From: Natrinema longum | GTDB taxonomy: Archaea > Halobacteriota > Halobacteria > Halobacteriales > Natrialbaceae | Assembly (NCBI RefSeq): GCF_017352095.1 | Contig: NZ_CP071463.1 | Coordinates: 868,001-932,000 of the forward strand | Reading direction: 5' to 3' | DNA: 64,000 nucleotides | Shown here: in pieces, positions 50,303-59,422 of the stretch | How the letters are laid out: the number at the start of each line of letters is the position of its first letter | Position numbering within the stretch: the stretch's first letter is position 1 | Notes under the pieces: generated by a model | Seen by the model: only the letters and a program-made list of their open reading frames with translations | Told to the model about the DNA's origin: nothing | Database searches by the model: none | Translations under genes and position numbers: made by a program

Positions 50303-51862
50303 ATGCTGTCGAAAAGAGGGGTATCCACGGTGCTCGGTCTCGTGCTGTTGATCGGGATGGTTGCAACCATCAGCGTCGGTATCCTCCTCGTCGCCGGGGA
50401 CGTAATGACCAGCGTGGAACAGCAATCCGAGAACGAGCGAGTCGAGCAATCGTTCGTCGAGATGAGCCAGCAGATGGTGATAGCCTCGTCGAACAACGAT
50501 ACCACACGGTCGATGGAGTTCGACGCTGGTGAACGCGGCGCGGTCGTCATGACGGATACCGGAACGATCAATATTTCCAGTGAGGGACTCGAAGACCCGA
50601 TCGAGATTCCGATCGGGGCCGTCGAATACGTGGGAGACGACGGCACCCGAATCGCCTATCAGGCGGGCGGTGTCTTCCGCGAAACGGGCAACGAAACCCG
50701 GGTCGTCTCCGCACCACCCGTCTCCTACGACAGCGACGATAACACGTTCTCGTTCCCGATTACCGAGGTCAACGACGACTCGCAGCTCAATTCGGGCGAC
50801 ATCCGGATGTCCCACGCGAACACGGAAGCGTACAGGAACGCAACGTACGTCGAACAGAGCACCGTAACGATCGAAATCACGAGCGAGTACTGCGTTGGCT
50901 GGGAGACGTACTTCGACGGCCAGACCCAGAACGCCGAGGGCCAGGCGATCAGAGAGCGATGTGGATCCGACGACACGCTGGTCGTAGAACTCGGACGAAC
51001 AGAGGTCGAAGGCGACTTCAGTCAAGCAGTGTACGCCGGTGGCGGCGGAATCGAGTTAGGGCATAAAAACGCCGAGATCGACGGGAACGTGACCACGGAC
51101 GGCGAGATACACGGTAAGGGAACTGTTACCGGCGAAAGCACGACGAACGCCGATACGTCCATCCCGTCGTTCGATAGCGTAATCGAGTCCAAAGTCGAGG
51201 ACGCCGAGCGAGGAGAGGGCGAACGGATCGCGCTGGGCGACAACAAGACGACCCTCGAGGGCGGGAACACCTACTACGATCCCCATGGGTTCGACCTGCA
51301 AAACGACGTCACCGTCGATCTGGAGGACGGAAACGTGACGCTCGTCGTCGACGGCGATATGGACTTCACCAACAACGACCTCACTGTGGATGCCGCCGCC
51401 GCCGACGAAAACGCCTCGTTCCAGGTGTTCACGACCGGAAACATGTCCATGGACAACCAGGAAGTGTGTGTCAACGCGTGTGATTACGCCGCCGGAGACG
51501 CCAAAGACCTGCAGATATACGGTACGTCGTCGATGCTCGTCCACGTCGGGACTGGGAACTCGAAATTCGAGGGGATCCTGTACGCTCCCAGAGACGAGGG
51601 GTACGCGGAGGCGGAAGGGATCGACCACTGCTCACACGAAGTGAACGGAACGGAACCGGACGTCTGTATCGAGGGTGGCGGTGGGGCAGCACAAATGTAT
51701 GGCACTATCATGTCTGGGCCGATGTACGTCGACAATAACTTCGACGTCAAACACGACACGGAGCTCACCGGCTTCGACCCGGACGTTCGACACGGCGTAC
51801 TCCCGCCACGGCTGACCTACCTCTCGATCGGCGTTCACGAACTCGACATCGAAAACGAGTGA
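50303..51862 (+). CDS. Pilin-like surface protein (DUF7289-type)
   Basis: This 519-residue protein starts MLSKRGVSTVLGLVLLIGMVATISVGILL, a type IV pilin-like signal/helix, followed by a long acidic, Asn/Thr-rich, beta-rich extracellular part. GGAGGTG lies directly before the ATG at 50303, which decides the start over 50273. The C-terminal half (about 250-400) has many Gly/Asp/Asn turns like a beta-helix or bactofilin-like cargo (FEGILYAPRDEG..., QMYGTIMSGPMY), as in haloarchaeal DUF7289 proteins. Cys pairs (CVNACDYA) may form a disulfide. It lies between DUF106 and adk, interrupting the usual order. Confidence 0.75.
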   Translation: MLSKRGVSTVLGLVLLIGMVATISVGILLVAGDVMTSVEQQSENERVEQSFVEMSQQMVIASSNNDTTRSMEFDAGERGAVVMTDTGTINISSEGLEDPIEIPIGAVEYVGDDGTRIAYQAGGVFRETGNETRVVSAPPVSYDSDDNTFSFPITEVNDDSQLNSGDIRMSHANTEAYRNATYVEQSTVTIEITSEYCVGWETYFDGQTQNAEGQAIRERCGSDDTLVVELGRTEVEGDFSQAVYAGGGGIELGHKNAEIDGNVTTDGEIHGKGTVTGESTTNADTSIPSFDSVIESKVEDAERGEGERIALGDNKTTLEGGNTYYDPHGFDLQNDVTVDLEDGNVTLVVDGDMDFTNNDLTVDAAAADENASFQVFTTGNMSMDNQEVCVNACDYAAGDAKDLQIYGTSSMLVHVGTGNSKFEGILYAPRDEGYAEAEGIDHCSHEVNGTEPDVCIEGGGGAAQMYGTIMSGPMYVDNNFDVKHDTELTGFDPDVRHGVLPPRLTYLSIGVHELDIENE

Positions 51863-51868
51863 ACCGAT

Positions 51869-52504
51869 TTACGCCGCGTCTTCGATCGTCGCCCGCACGT
51901 CCTCCCAGACCTCGTCGGGTGCCTGCTCACCGTTGACTCGCTCGAGATCGCCCTGTTCCTCGTAGTACTCGATAACCGGTTCGGTGTTCTCGTGGAAGAC
52001 CGACAGCCGTTCTTTGACCGTCTCTTCGGTGTCGTCGTCCCGCTGGACGAGTCGCTCCTCGACCTCGGAGTCTTCGGGGGGATTGTATTCGACGTGGTAG
52101 ATGTCGCCGGTTTCCGGATCCATCCGCCGCCCAGTCAGCCGGTGGACGAGTTCCTCCTCGCCGACCTCGAGGTAGAGTACGACGTCGAGATCGGTCATGT
52201 CCTCGAGCTCTTCGGCCTGTTCTAAGTTCCGCGGGTAGCCGTCGAGGACGAAGCCATCGGCCTGCGAGAGCGCCTCGTCGACGATCGCGTTGACGACCGC
52301 GTCCGGGACGAGTTCGCCCCGATCCATGTACTCGACCGGCGTGTCGTACTCGGTGTCCATATCCGAGATGTCCATCTCCTTGTTCGCTCGGAGTGCGTCC
52401 CCCGTCGTGATGTGATCGACATCGAATTCCTCGATGATCTTTGCGCTCTGGGTCCCCTTGCCTGCCCCAGGCGCACCCAGGATCAGGATTCGTGGCTGAG
52501 CCAT
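51869..52504 (-). CDS. adk: Adenylate kinase
   Basis: This 211-residue kinase has the P-loop [13 protein letters not shown] at about 9-21, the NMP domain ([13 protein letters not shown]), [14 protein letters not shown], and the LID ([19 protein letters not shown]). It converts ATP plus AMP to two ADP. It belongs to the ribosomal-secY-adk block of archaea. It is convergent with the surface-protein gene, with 6 bp between stops. Confidence 0.95.
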   Translation of the reverse strand: MAQPRILILGAPGAGKGTQSAKIIEEFDVDHITTGDALRANKEMDISDMDTEYDTPVEYMDRGELVPDAVVNAIVDEALSQADGFVLDGYPRNLEQAEELEDMTDLDVVLYLEVGEEELVHRLTGRRMDPETGDIYHVEYNPPEDSEVEERLVQRDDDTEETVKERLSVFHENTEPVIEYYEEQGDLERVNGEQAPDEVWEDVRATIEDAA

Positions 52505-52563
52505 ACGCCACCGTTCAGGGGCGGCACGTAAAGGCTTAAAGAATTGGTCCCGTCGATGTCACC

Positions 52564-53040
52564 ATGACTCGATTCGACGCAGCCGAGCCCGCCGACCGTC
52601 GGAAACTGTACGTCGACGCCATTACCGCCCACCGCGAGCGTGGAAGCGGATTTCTCACGCTCGAGGCTGACAACAGCGTCATCGAGGCCGACGACGAGTC
52701 CCTCGAGCAGACCCACGACGAGACGGCCGTCGGCCGTGACTCCGAGAGCGAATCGGCCAACGAATCGGCTGCCGAACTGGGGATCCCGTGGGTCCAGTTC
52801 AGTGACGGCACGATCAATCTCGACTGTACTGATGCTGAGTTGGACGTACTGAAAGGCGTTCTCGACGAGTTCCCCGCGTTCAAGATCGACGACCTAAATC
52901 GACCCGAGGAAGCCGAGGGCGTCAACGTCCGGATCAGTGCGAAAGCGGATCCAAACCGGATCGCCCAGTTCGTCGACGACGTCTTCCTCGAGGTGTACGA
53001 TCTGCCGCCGTCGATCCGCGTCTGGGCCGTTGGGATATAA
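52564..53040 (+). CDS. Conserved haloarchaeal hypothetical protein
   Basis: This 158-residue, highly acidic protein has a helical N-terminus (DRRKLYVDAITAHRERGSGFLTLEADNSV), a disordered Glu/Ser stretch (about 45-75) and a compact C-terminal domain (IDDLNRPEEAEGVNVRISAKADPNRIAQFVDDVFLEVYDLPPSIRVWAVGI). The C-terminus resembles a ferredoxin-like fold by pattern only. It is divergent from adk with a 59-bp gap. Confidence 0.65.
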   Translation: MTRFDAAEPADRRKLYVDAITAHRERGSGFLTLEADNSVIEADDESLEQTHDETAVGRDSESESANESAAELGIPWVQFSDGTINLDCTDAELDVLKGVLDEFPAFKIDDLNRPEEAEGVNVRISAKADPNRIAQFVDDVFLEVYDLPPSIRVWAVGI

Positions 53041-53424
53041 TACGCCCCAGCTGTGGGAGCGGCTCGTCGGCTGTCGGCGCAGTCACTCCCCCACCGCTGC
53101 TCGGCAGGTGACCGGTTCCGGCTACATCCACCTGCCAAGCAGAGCGCGCGTTCGTGTCGGGGTCAGCCCGAGGCGAACCAGTTCGGCACACTATATATAA
53201 CGCGTTCAGGGGCGGACGCGACCGGGGTCCAAACAGCGACAGAAAAAAGGGTATCGGGCCCAACGCAACAGTGATGCACCGGACCGATACACCCCGTTCG
53301 GTATGGGACGCGAGACGATACCTGCCATACCAGTCACCCGACAGACAGCATCAGTCGGGCGGTTTCCAAATAGATAAGTGCACCCAGCAAGCATCATCCG
53401 ACATATAACCGGAGTTCAAAAGAG
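53041..53424. promoter_or_regulatory. Leader/promoter region of the cox operon
   Basis: These 384 bp carry no gene. CTATATATAA at 53191-53200 is a strong TATA-like box, which would give a leader of about 200 nt before the GTG of coxB. A weaker ACATATAACC lies at 53401-53410. A long leader would leave room for regulation. Confidence 0.5.
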
Positions 53425-54417
53425 GTGAACACAATCAGCAACCTACTGACGACCCCGATGCAGGGGACACGTGTCGACGTGTTCGAGCAGATCTTCCTGG
53501 TCTTCTTAGGACTTGGTGCGCTCGTCGGCGTCATCGTGATCGCGTACACCTTGTACAACGCGTACAAGTACCGTGATACCGGTGAGGCCGACGGCGACGA
53601 GGATCTGCCCTCCGTCGGGGAGTTACCGACAGGTGGAAAGGGCGGCAAGAAACTGTTTCTCTCGTTCGGCATCAGCGCCGTAATCGTCATCTCGCTGGTG
53701 ATCTGGACGTACGCGATGCTCCTGTACGTCGAGGATCCAGCCGACGGCACGGACGAGCAAGCAGAAGCACTCAACGTCGATGTCACCGGCGAGAGCTTCG
53801 CCTGGTTCTTCGAGTACGATAACGGGATCGAATCGACGGGAACCCTTCGGGTCCCCGCCGACGAACGAGTCTGGGTGCGGGTGACGTCTGGCGACGTCTG
53901 GCACGCGTTCGGCATATCCGAACAACGGGTGAAAGCCGACGCGATTCCGGGCGAGTACGACGAAACGTGGTTCGAGGCCGAGGAACCCGGCCAGTACGAG
54001 ATCGAGTGCTTCGAGCTCTGTGGCGAGTATCATACCTCGATGGTCGGCACGCTCCAGGTCATGGAGCCCGAAGAGTACGACCAGTGGATGGACGATCAAC
54101 TGACGATGTCGTTCACGATGGAGGACCAAAACGAGTCCCCCGTTGCGGACGGCTACGTACTGACCCTCGAGCACCAGGAGAGTGACTTCGAGGAGAGCTA
54201 CACGGCAGACCAGTTCGATAACGGATCGATCGAGATCACGGATATCGAGCAAGGTGGCCAGTACAACGTGTCGATCGAGCCGACGGACGGACAGTTCGAA
54301 CCGATCGAAGAGCAGATCGACATGACCGGTCCGGTCAGCGAAACCTACACGCTCGAGTTAGACGCAACGGAATCCGAGACCAATGCAAACGAAACGAACG
54401 GCGGAGGTGAGAACTGA
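53425..54417 (+). CDS. coxB: Cytochrome c oxidase subunit II
   Basis: This 330-residue protein has two N-terminal TM helices (about 22-45 and 73-95) and the cupredoxin domain with the Cu-A site: DVWHAFGI (His), then CFELCGEYHTSM carrying C-x3-C-x3-H-x2-M. An extra C-terminal beta domain (about 230-310, YVLTLEHQESDFEESY...GQYNVSIEP) is like haloarchaeal carboxypeptidase-regulatory domains. The start is GTG at 53425 (MNTISN). The stop overlaps the fused subunit I+III start by one base. Confidence 0.92.
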   Translation: MNTISNLLTTPMQGTRVDVFEQIFLVFLGLGALVGVIVIAYTLYNAYKYRDTGEADGDEDLPSVGELPTGGKGGKKLFLSFGISAVIVISLVIWTYAMLLYVEDPADGTDEQAEALNVDVTGESFAWFFEYDNGIESTGTLRVPADERVWVRVTSGDVWHAFGISEQRVKADAIPGEYDETWFEAEEPGQYEIECFELCGEYHTSMVGTLQVMEPEEYDQWMDDQLTMSFTMEDQNESPVADGYVLTLEHQESDFEESYTADQFDNGSIEITDIEQGGQYNVSIEPTDGQFEPIEEQIDMTGPVSETYTLELDATESETNANETNGGGEN

Positions 54418-56900
54418 TGAGTGATCTTCCACCGATGCGGTCGATTAAGCGGTGGCTGGTCACGACCAACCACAAGGACGTCGGCATCCTCTATATGGCG
54501 ACGTCGCTGTTCTTCCTGCTTTTCGGAGGGACTCTCGCATTGCTGTTCCGCGCTCACCTGTGGGAAGCCGGCGGGACGGGGCTGCTCACCAACGACCAGT
54601 TCTACCAGTCCGTTTCCGGCCACGGGCTCATCATGGTCTTCTGGTTCCTGTCACCGATCGCCAGCGGGTTCGCGAACTACTTCGTCCCGCTCCAGATCGG
54701 CGCAAAGGACCTCGCGTTCCCCCGTCTGAACGCACTGAGTTACTGGTTCTACCTGTTCTCGGGAATCCTGATGGGAATCTCGTTCTTCCAGGGTGGCTCG
54801 TTCTCCGGCGGCTGGACGATGTATGCCCCGCTGAACGTGCCGACGTATACGCCGGCGATGCAGGCGATGACCGGCGGGAACTCGATGGTTCTCGCCTTAG
54901 TTCTGTTCTGTATCTCCATCACGATGGGGACGGTCAACTTCCTGACCACGATGCACCGATCCCGTGCTGAGGGGCTCGGTCTGTGGAACATGCCGATGTT
55001 CTCCTGGTCGTGGCTGCTGACCGCCTGGATGATGCTGTTCGCGTTCGCGGCGCTGCTGGCAGCCGTGCTGTTACTCTCGGTCGATCGGCTGTTCCTCACG
55101 CAGTACTTCGCGACCGATCAGGGATCGAGTCTACTGTGGGCACATATCTTCTGGTTCTTCGGCCATCCGGAGGTGTACATCGTCTTCTTCCCTGCCTTGG
55201 GAATCATGTTCGAGACGTTCCAGACGTTCACCGGCCGACGGCTCGTCGGCCGCAAGTGGGTCATCATCGCGATGGTCCTCGTTGCGGTCCAGTCGTTCCT
55301 CGTCTGGATGCACCACATGTTCCTGTCGACGATCAACCTCCCGATCAAGACGCTGTTCATGGCGACGACGATCGGTATCTCGCTGCCCTTCGACCTGATG
55401 GTCTTCGCGCTGATCTATACGATGGTCAAAGGGCGCGTCCGCTTTACCACGCCGTTCCTGTTCTCGCTTGGGGCGCTCGTATTGTTCATTCTTGGAGGTA
55501 TCACCGGTGTCTTCCTCGGGGCCGTCGTCCTCGACTACGAGTTCCGCGGAACGTACTGGGTCGTCGCTCACTTCCACTACGTGATGGTCTCGGGGGTCAC
55601 CGCACTGGTCGGTGGCATCTACTACTGGTGGCCGAAACTCACCGGCAAGATGTACTCCGAGCGACTCGGGAAGCTCAACTTCGCGGTCTACTTCGTCGGC
55701 TTCAACCTGCTGTACTTCCCGATGTTCATGGCCTGGGAGACGCCACGGCGCGTCTTCCACTACGCTGAGGGTGCCCAGATCTATCACCAGCTGGCAACCG
55801 TGGGCGCGTTCGTCTTCGGCGCTTCCTTCCTGATCATGTTCTTCACGCTCGGGAAGAGTCTGGTCTCGGGTCCCGACGCCCCCGACAACCCGTGGACGTA
55901 CTCGCGGACCGCCGAGTGGGCGATCCCCTCGCCGCCGCCCCTCGAGAACTGGCCCGACCGGCCCAGCTACGCCAGCGGCCGCCTCGAGTTCGTCGACGAC
56001 GCCGCGACCGCGACCGACGGCGGCGTCGCACAGGAAGCGACCGCCACGGCGTCCGCGAGTCACGACGAAGAACACGCCGACCACGCCAGCATCTGGCCGG
56101 TTGGCATCGGCGTCGCGACGTTTACGTTCTTCCTCGGACTCAGCGGCATCACGCCGTACGTCTTCTCGTTCGTCGAGTCAAACATTCACAGCGGCGTCGG
56201 TAACTTCGTCACGCTCGATTCGGCACCCGCACAGAACATCATCTACCCGATCCTCATTGCACTCGGATTGGGGATGCTTGCGGTCACGCTGTTCCAGTTC
56301 GGTCGCGAGCAGTTCACCGCACCCGAGATGGCCGTCGCCGAACGCTGGCCGTTCGGCGGCATCAGCAACGAGAAGCTGGGCGTCTGGATCTTCCTGGCCT
56401 CGGACGTCGTCGTCTTCGGTGCCGCGATCGGTGCGTACGTGTTCATGCGTATCCACATGGGCTGGGGGAGCTGGCATCTCGATACGATCACCAATGCCGG
56501 ACTGTTCAACACGTACGTGTTGCTGACCTCGAGTTTCACGGTCATCCTCGCACACGTGATGGCCGAACGCGGAAACAAGAAGGGGCTACTCGGCATGTTG
56601 AGCGCGACGGTACTGCTCGGACTCGTGTTCATGGGCGTCAAGGGCTTCGAGTACAGCAGCAAGTTCTCGGACGGTCACTACTGGTTCAGCGGCATCGAGT
56701 ACTCGCTGTACTTCGTGACGACCGGCCTGCACGCGCTGCACGTCATCCTCGGCCTCCTGGTCGCGCTGTTCATGATCTACCGGGTCGTCTCGATCGACGC
56801 CTATCTCGAGGATCACATGCCGGTGGAGTACTTCGGTCTCTACTGGCACTTCGTCGACATCGTGTGGGTCTTCCTGTTCCCACTGTTCTACCTGATGTAG
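54417..56900 (+). CDS. coxA: Cytochrome c oxidase fused subunits I and III
   Basis: The protein has 827 residues. The subunit I part (about 1-545) has the haem-copper ligands: HGLIMVFWFL (haem a His), WFFGHPEVYIVFFPALG (Cu-B His and Tyr), WMHHMF (two Cu-B His) and HFHYVMVSG. After a linker (about 545-580, acidic and His-rich) a subunit III-like part follows (about 585-827, WPFGGISNEKLGVWIFLASDVVVFGAAIG, GLHALHVILGL, YWHFVDIVWVFLFPLFYLM). Such fusions occur in haloarchaea and some bacteria. Together with CoxB it pumps protons while reducing O2. Confidence 0.93.
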   Translation: MSDLPPMRSIKRWLVTTNHKDVGILYMATSLFFLLFGGTLALLFRAHLWEAGGTGLLTNDQFYQSVSGHGLIMVFWFLSPIASGFANYFVPLQIGAKDLAFPRLNALSYWFYLFSGILMGISFFQGGSFSGGWTMYAPLNVPTYTPAMQAMTGGNSMVLALVLFCISITMGTVNFLTTMHRSRAEGLGLWNMPMFSWSWLLTAWMMLFAFAALLAAVLLLSVDRLFLTQYFATDQGSSLLWAHIFWFFGHPEVYIVFFPALGIMFETFQTFTGRRLVGRKWVIIAMVLVAVQSFLVWMHHMFLSTINLPIKTLFMATTIGISLPFDLMVFALIYTMVKGRVRFTTPFLFSLGALVLFILGGITGVFLGAVVLDYEFRGTYWVVAHFHYVMVSGVTALVGGIYYWWPKLTGKMYSERLGKLNFAVYFVGFNLLYFPMFMAWETPRRVFHYAEGAQIYHQLATVGAFVFGASFLIMFFTLGKSLVSGPDAPDNPWTYSRTAEWAIPSPPPLENWPDRPSYASGRLEFVDDAATATDGGVAQEATATASASHDEEHADHASIWPVGIGVATFTFFLGLSGITPYVFSFVESNIHSGVGNFVTLDSAPAQNIIYPILIALGLGMLAVTLFQFGREQFTAPEMAVAERWPFGGISNEKLGVWIFLASDVVVFGAAIGAYVFMRIHMGWGSWHLDTITNAGLFNTYVLLTSSFTVILAHVMAERGNKKGLLGMLSATVLLGLVFMGVKGFEYSSKFSDGHYWFSGIEYSLYFVTTGLHALHVILGLLVALFMIYRVVSIDAYLEDHMPVEYFGLYWHFVDIVWVFLFPLFYLM

Positions 56901-57296
56901 CGGCTCGCCGCTACACGGGTTTCGGTCCGCTGTTTTCCGGTTCATCTCTCGACTCGAGTGCGTGGTTCGACGGGAAAACCACGTGAGACGGCACGTCCTG
57001 TCCGCTACGAGCGACAGGATTTCAGTGCCACTTCTCGTCGATGGGGACGAATCGACGCTCGAGATCGAACGCGGCAGAACCGTCGAGATGCGCTGCTCGA
57101 TCGGGATGACGCAGCCCACGGCCCAGCTCGCAGTCTGCCAACTGCGGTACGGGGGTGTGAAAGCCGTCCCGTCTACGTCCGCTCCAGCGGCGGGGTCGAC
57201 CCACTGCCACGACCGATAGCAGTGTGGCTCTCCCCGACTCGCGTGGGGCACGGTCGTTCCGCGCCCGAGGTGACGGCTCGAATCGGATCGAACGAG
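56901..57296. other. Intergenic region, no gene seen
   Basis: These 396 bp between coxA and the subtilase (convergent) have open frames on both strands, but none with haloarchaeal coding character or a recognised domain. Probably the termination region of both genes. Confidence 0.4.
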
Positions 57297-58952
57297 TCAC
57301 CGCTCGCCGAATCGATACCGGGCCAGTAGGGCGAGCGTCAAAGTGACTCCGACAAGGACGATACCCGCGGCAAAAACGGGGGGGCTCGTCGAGCTGGGAT
57401 CGTCGGTCGTGTCGACATCACTCGATCTCACCGTGTTCGGATCGGTCGAGCCCCGCACAGCAACGAGCGCGTCCGCGGCGGCGCTGGCGTCGACGATACC
57501 GTGTCCATACCGGGTGTCTAGCCGCCCATCACCGTCGGCAGTCGTGACACCGCGCTCCGTGTGGCGGTTCTCGGGAACTCGAGCCGTCTCAGTGAGCGCC
57601 GTTTCGATTTCGTCGGGCGTGGCATCGGATTCGGCCGACAGCAGGAGGGCAGCCGTCCCCGAGACGTGTGGCGCCGCCATCGACGTCCCTGGGATAGTCG
57701 CATAGCCGCCGTCGGGACCGGCGCTCGTGACCGCCACGCCGGGTGCGACGACGTCGGGGACGACGTACGACGGTGGAGCGTCCCAGTCGGACGGCGATCC
57801 GTTCCAGTCGGTCCGGGTGAGCCGTTGGCCGCCGGAGAACGGCGGAACGGCCCCCTCCCCGTCGACTGCACCGACGCTGATCGTCTCGTAGACGTTACCG
57901 GGGGAGCCGGAGGTTCCCGCTCCTTCGTTACCGACCGCCCCGACGACGACCGCTCCGCTGTGGCGTGCGTTTCGCACTGGATCGATCAGTGCCGGGTACG
58001 CCCCGGTCGCCCCGAGGCTGAGATTGATTACGTCGGCGTCCGACCGAAGGGCCCATTCCATCCCCGCAACGACCTGCGCGAACGAGCCGCTGGTCTCGCT
58101 CATGACGAGTCCGTGGAGCAACTCGGCCTCGGGGGCGACGCCGATCGCGGTGCCGCTCGTCGCCCCGCCGGCGACCGTTCCGCTGACGTGTGTCCCGTGT
58201 GTTCCCGTATCGTGTGGCGTCGACCCGGAGATCCGCTGGCCGCTCGCATCGAACTCCGCCCACCCACCGGGATAGGTCGGATCCGACGGATCGTCGGTCG
58301 CGAGGTCGATGTCGGGGTGGGAGATGTCGACCCCGGTATCGAGAACTGCAACGCGAACGCCCTCGCCACGCGTGTCGTACTCTTCCCAGACAGTCGGTGC
58401 GTTTACCTGTGCGACGCCGGCCGTCGTGTTCAGTTCGCCCACTGTCGACCCTGACGATCCGACCGAGGCCGTCGTGTTCACTCGCCGCGGGGAGTCGGGG
58501 ATCGACACCTCGAAGTTCTCGTGGACAGCTTCGACCGCGCCGAACTGCTCGAACGTCTCGTAGTCGACGGTCCCGGTATCGACCTCGACGAGAACGGCGT
58601 TCGTCAGCCAGAACGTCTCCTCGACGGACAGCCCATCGGTCTCCCGGACGTGCTCGAGAAGCGATTCCTGCGTCGACGCGGCGTGGGTCTCGAGCCGGCG
58701 TTCCGCCGCGACCTCGCCGACGCCCTCGGGAACCGACGCCTCCTCGAGTCGAACGACGGCCTCGACGGTCGTTCCGTTCGTGGGGAGACCATCGTCGATG
58801 ACGATGTCGTCGTCCGTGGATTCGGTCTCTGTAGCGGAAGCGTCATTGAGACCGAACCCGAGCACGACCGGCGCGAACACGGACGCGAGTAGCAGACAGG
58901 TGACGACTGCGAAAACGGGGAGAGATACCGGATTGGGACGGCGAGGTACCAT
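57297..58952 (-). CDS. Membrane-anchored subtilisin-like serine protease
   Basis: This 551-residue protein has a signal/TM at about 8-32 (SLPVFAVVTCLLLASVFAPVVLG), a pro-region with EAVVRLEEASVPEGV...AVEAVHENFEV, then the S8 catalytic core with Asp in RVAVLDTGVD, His in HGTHVSGTVAGG and Ser in IPGTSMAAPHVSG. A C-terminal TM (PPVFAAGIVLVGVTLTLALLARY) would anchor it facing out. The protease probably processes surface or secreted proteins; its placement inside the cox cluster may be chance. ATG at 58952 was preferred over 59024. Confidence 0.88.
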   Translation of the reverse strand: MVPRRPNPVSLPVFAVVTCLLLASVFAPVVLGFGLNDASATETESTDDDIVIDDGLPTNGTTVEAVVRLEEASVPEGVGEVAAERRLETHAASTQESLLEHVRETDGLSVEETFWLTNAVLVEVDTGTVDYETFEQFGAVEAVHENFEVSIPDSPRRVNTTASVGSSGSTVGELNTTAGVAQVNAPTVWEEYDTRGEGVRVAVLDTGVDISHPDIDLATDDPSDPTYPGGWAEFDASGQRISGSTPHDTGTHGTHVSGTVAGGATSGTAIGVAPEAELLHGLVMSETSGSFAQVVAGMEWALRSDADVINLSLGATGAYPALIDPVRNARHSGAVVVGAVGNEGAGTSGSPGNVYETISVGAVDGEGAVPPFSGGQRLTRTDWNGSPSDWDAPPSYVVPDVVAPGVAVTSAGPDGGYATIPGTSMAAPHVSGTAALLLSAESDATPDEIETALTETARVPENRHTERGVTTADGDGRLDTRYGHGIVDASAAADALVAVRGSTDPNTVRSSDVDTTDDPSSTSPPVFAAGIVLVGVTLTLALLARYRFGER

Positions 58953-59087
58953 GATGCTGTCACTGAGACGGCACGGAATAAAGACATTCTGGCTCGAGAG
59001 ATCGTCGACGAAGACGGCGGTCACACCGGGACGACGGGACCGAGTTCGATCGACGCGGGACGCGATCAGTGCACGCGGACCGCGTAC

Positions 59088-59375
59088 TCAGCCCGCCCAG
59101 ACAAGCGCGTAAATGAACGTAAACAGGAAGTACACCAGAAAGACGGAGATGGCCGCCTTGAAGTGGAAGGTGAACAGTTCGTACTCCTCGTCGTCGCGTT
59201 CGTCGTCGAAGGCCTCGCGTTCGTCGTCGGTACACTCCTCGGCGTGGTCGACGCCGACGTGAAACGTTGCGTACCGCTCGGAACGGAACGGCCGGCCACA
59301 GTACGGGCAGGCCGCACCTGGGGATTCGTCCGTGGGCACCTCGTACTCTCGCTCGAGCGCGCGATCGGTCGCCAT
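59088..59375 (-). CDS. Zinc-finger plus TM protein (DUF7410-like)
   Basis: This 95-residue protein has a C2H2-like finger (CPYCGRPFRSERYATFHVGVDH) followed by an acidic region and a C-terminal TM helix (AAISVFLVYFLFTFIYALVW). The gene is in the same direction as the large membrane protein downstream of the same cluster. It resembles small zinc-finger proteins next to haloarchaeal cytochrome oxidase genes and may help assembly; that is inference. Confidence 0.65.
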   Translation of the reverse strand: MATDRALEREYEVPTDESPGAACPYCGRPFRSERYATFHVGVDHAEECTDDEREAFDDERDDEEYELFTFHFKAAISVFLVYFLFTFIYALVWAG

Positions 59376-59422
59376 TCGATCGATCGTTGTGGCGGCGCGA
59401 GCAAGTGGTTGGCGGTTCGTCG

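Noticed and set aside
56962-57219. 85-residue ORF after coxA
   Set aside because: Only part of it has a plausible beta pattern; the start region is basic and the antisense frame is as open.
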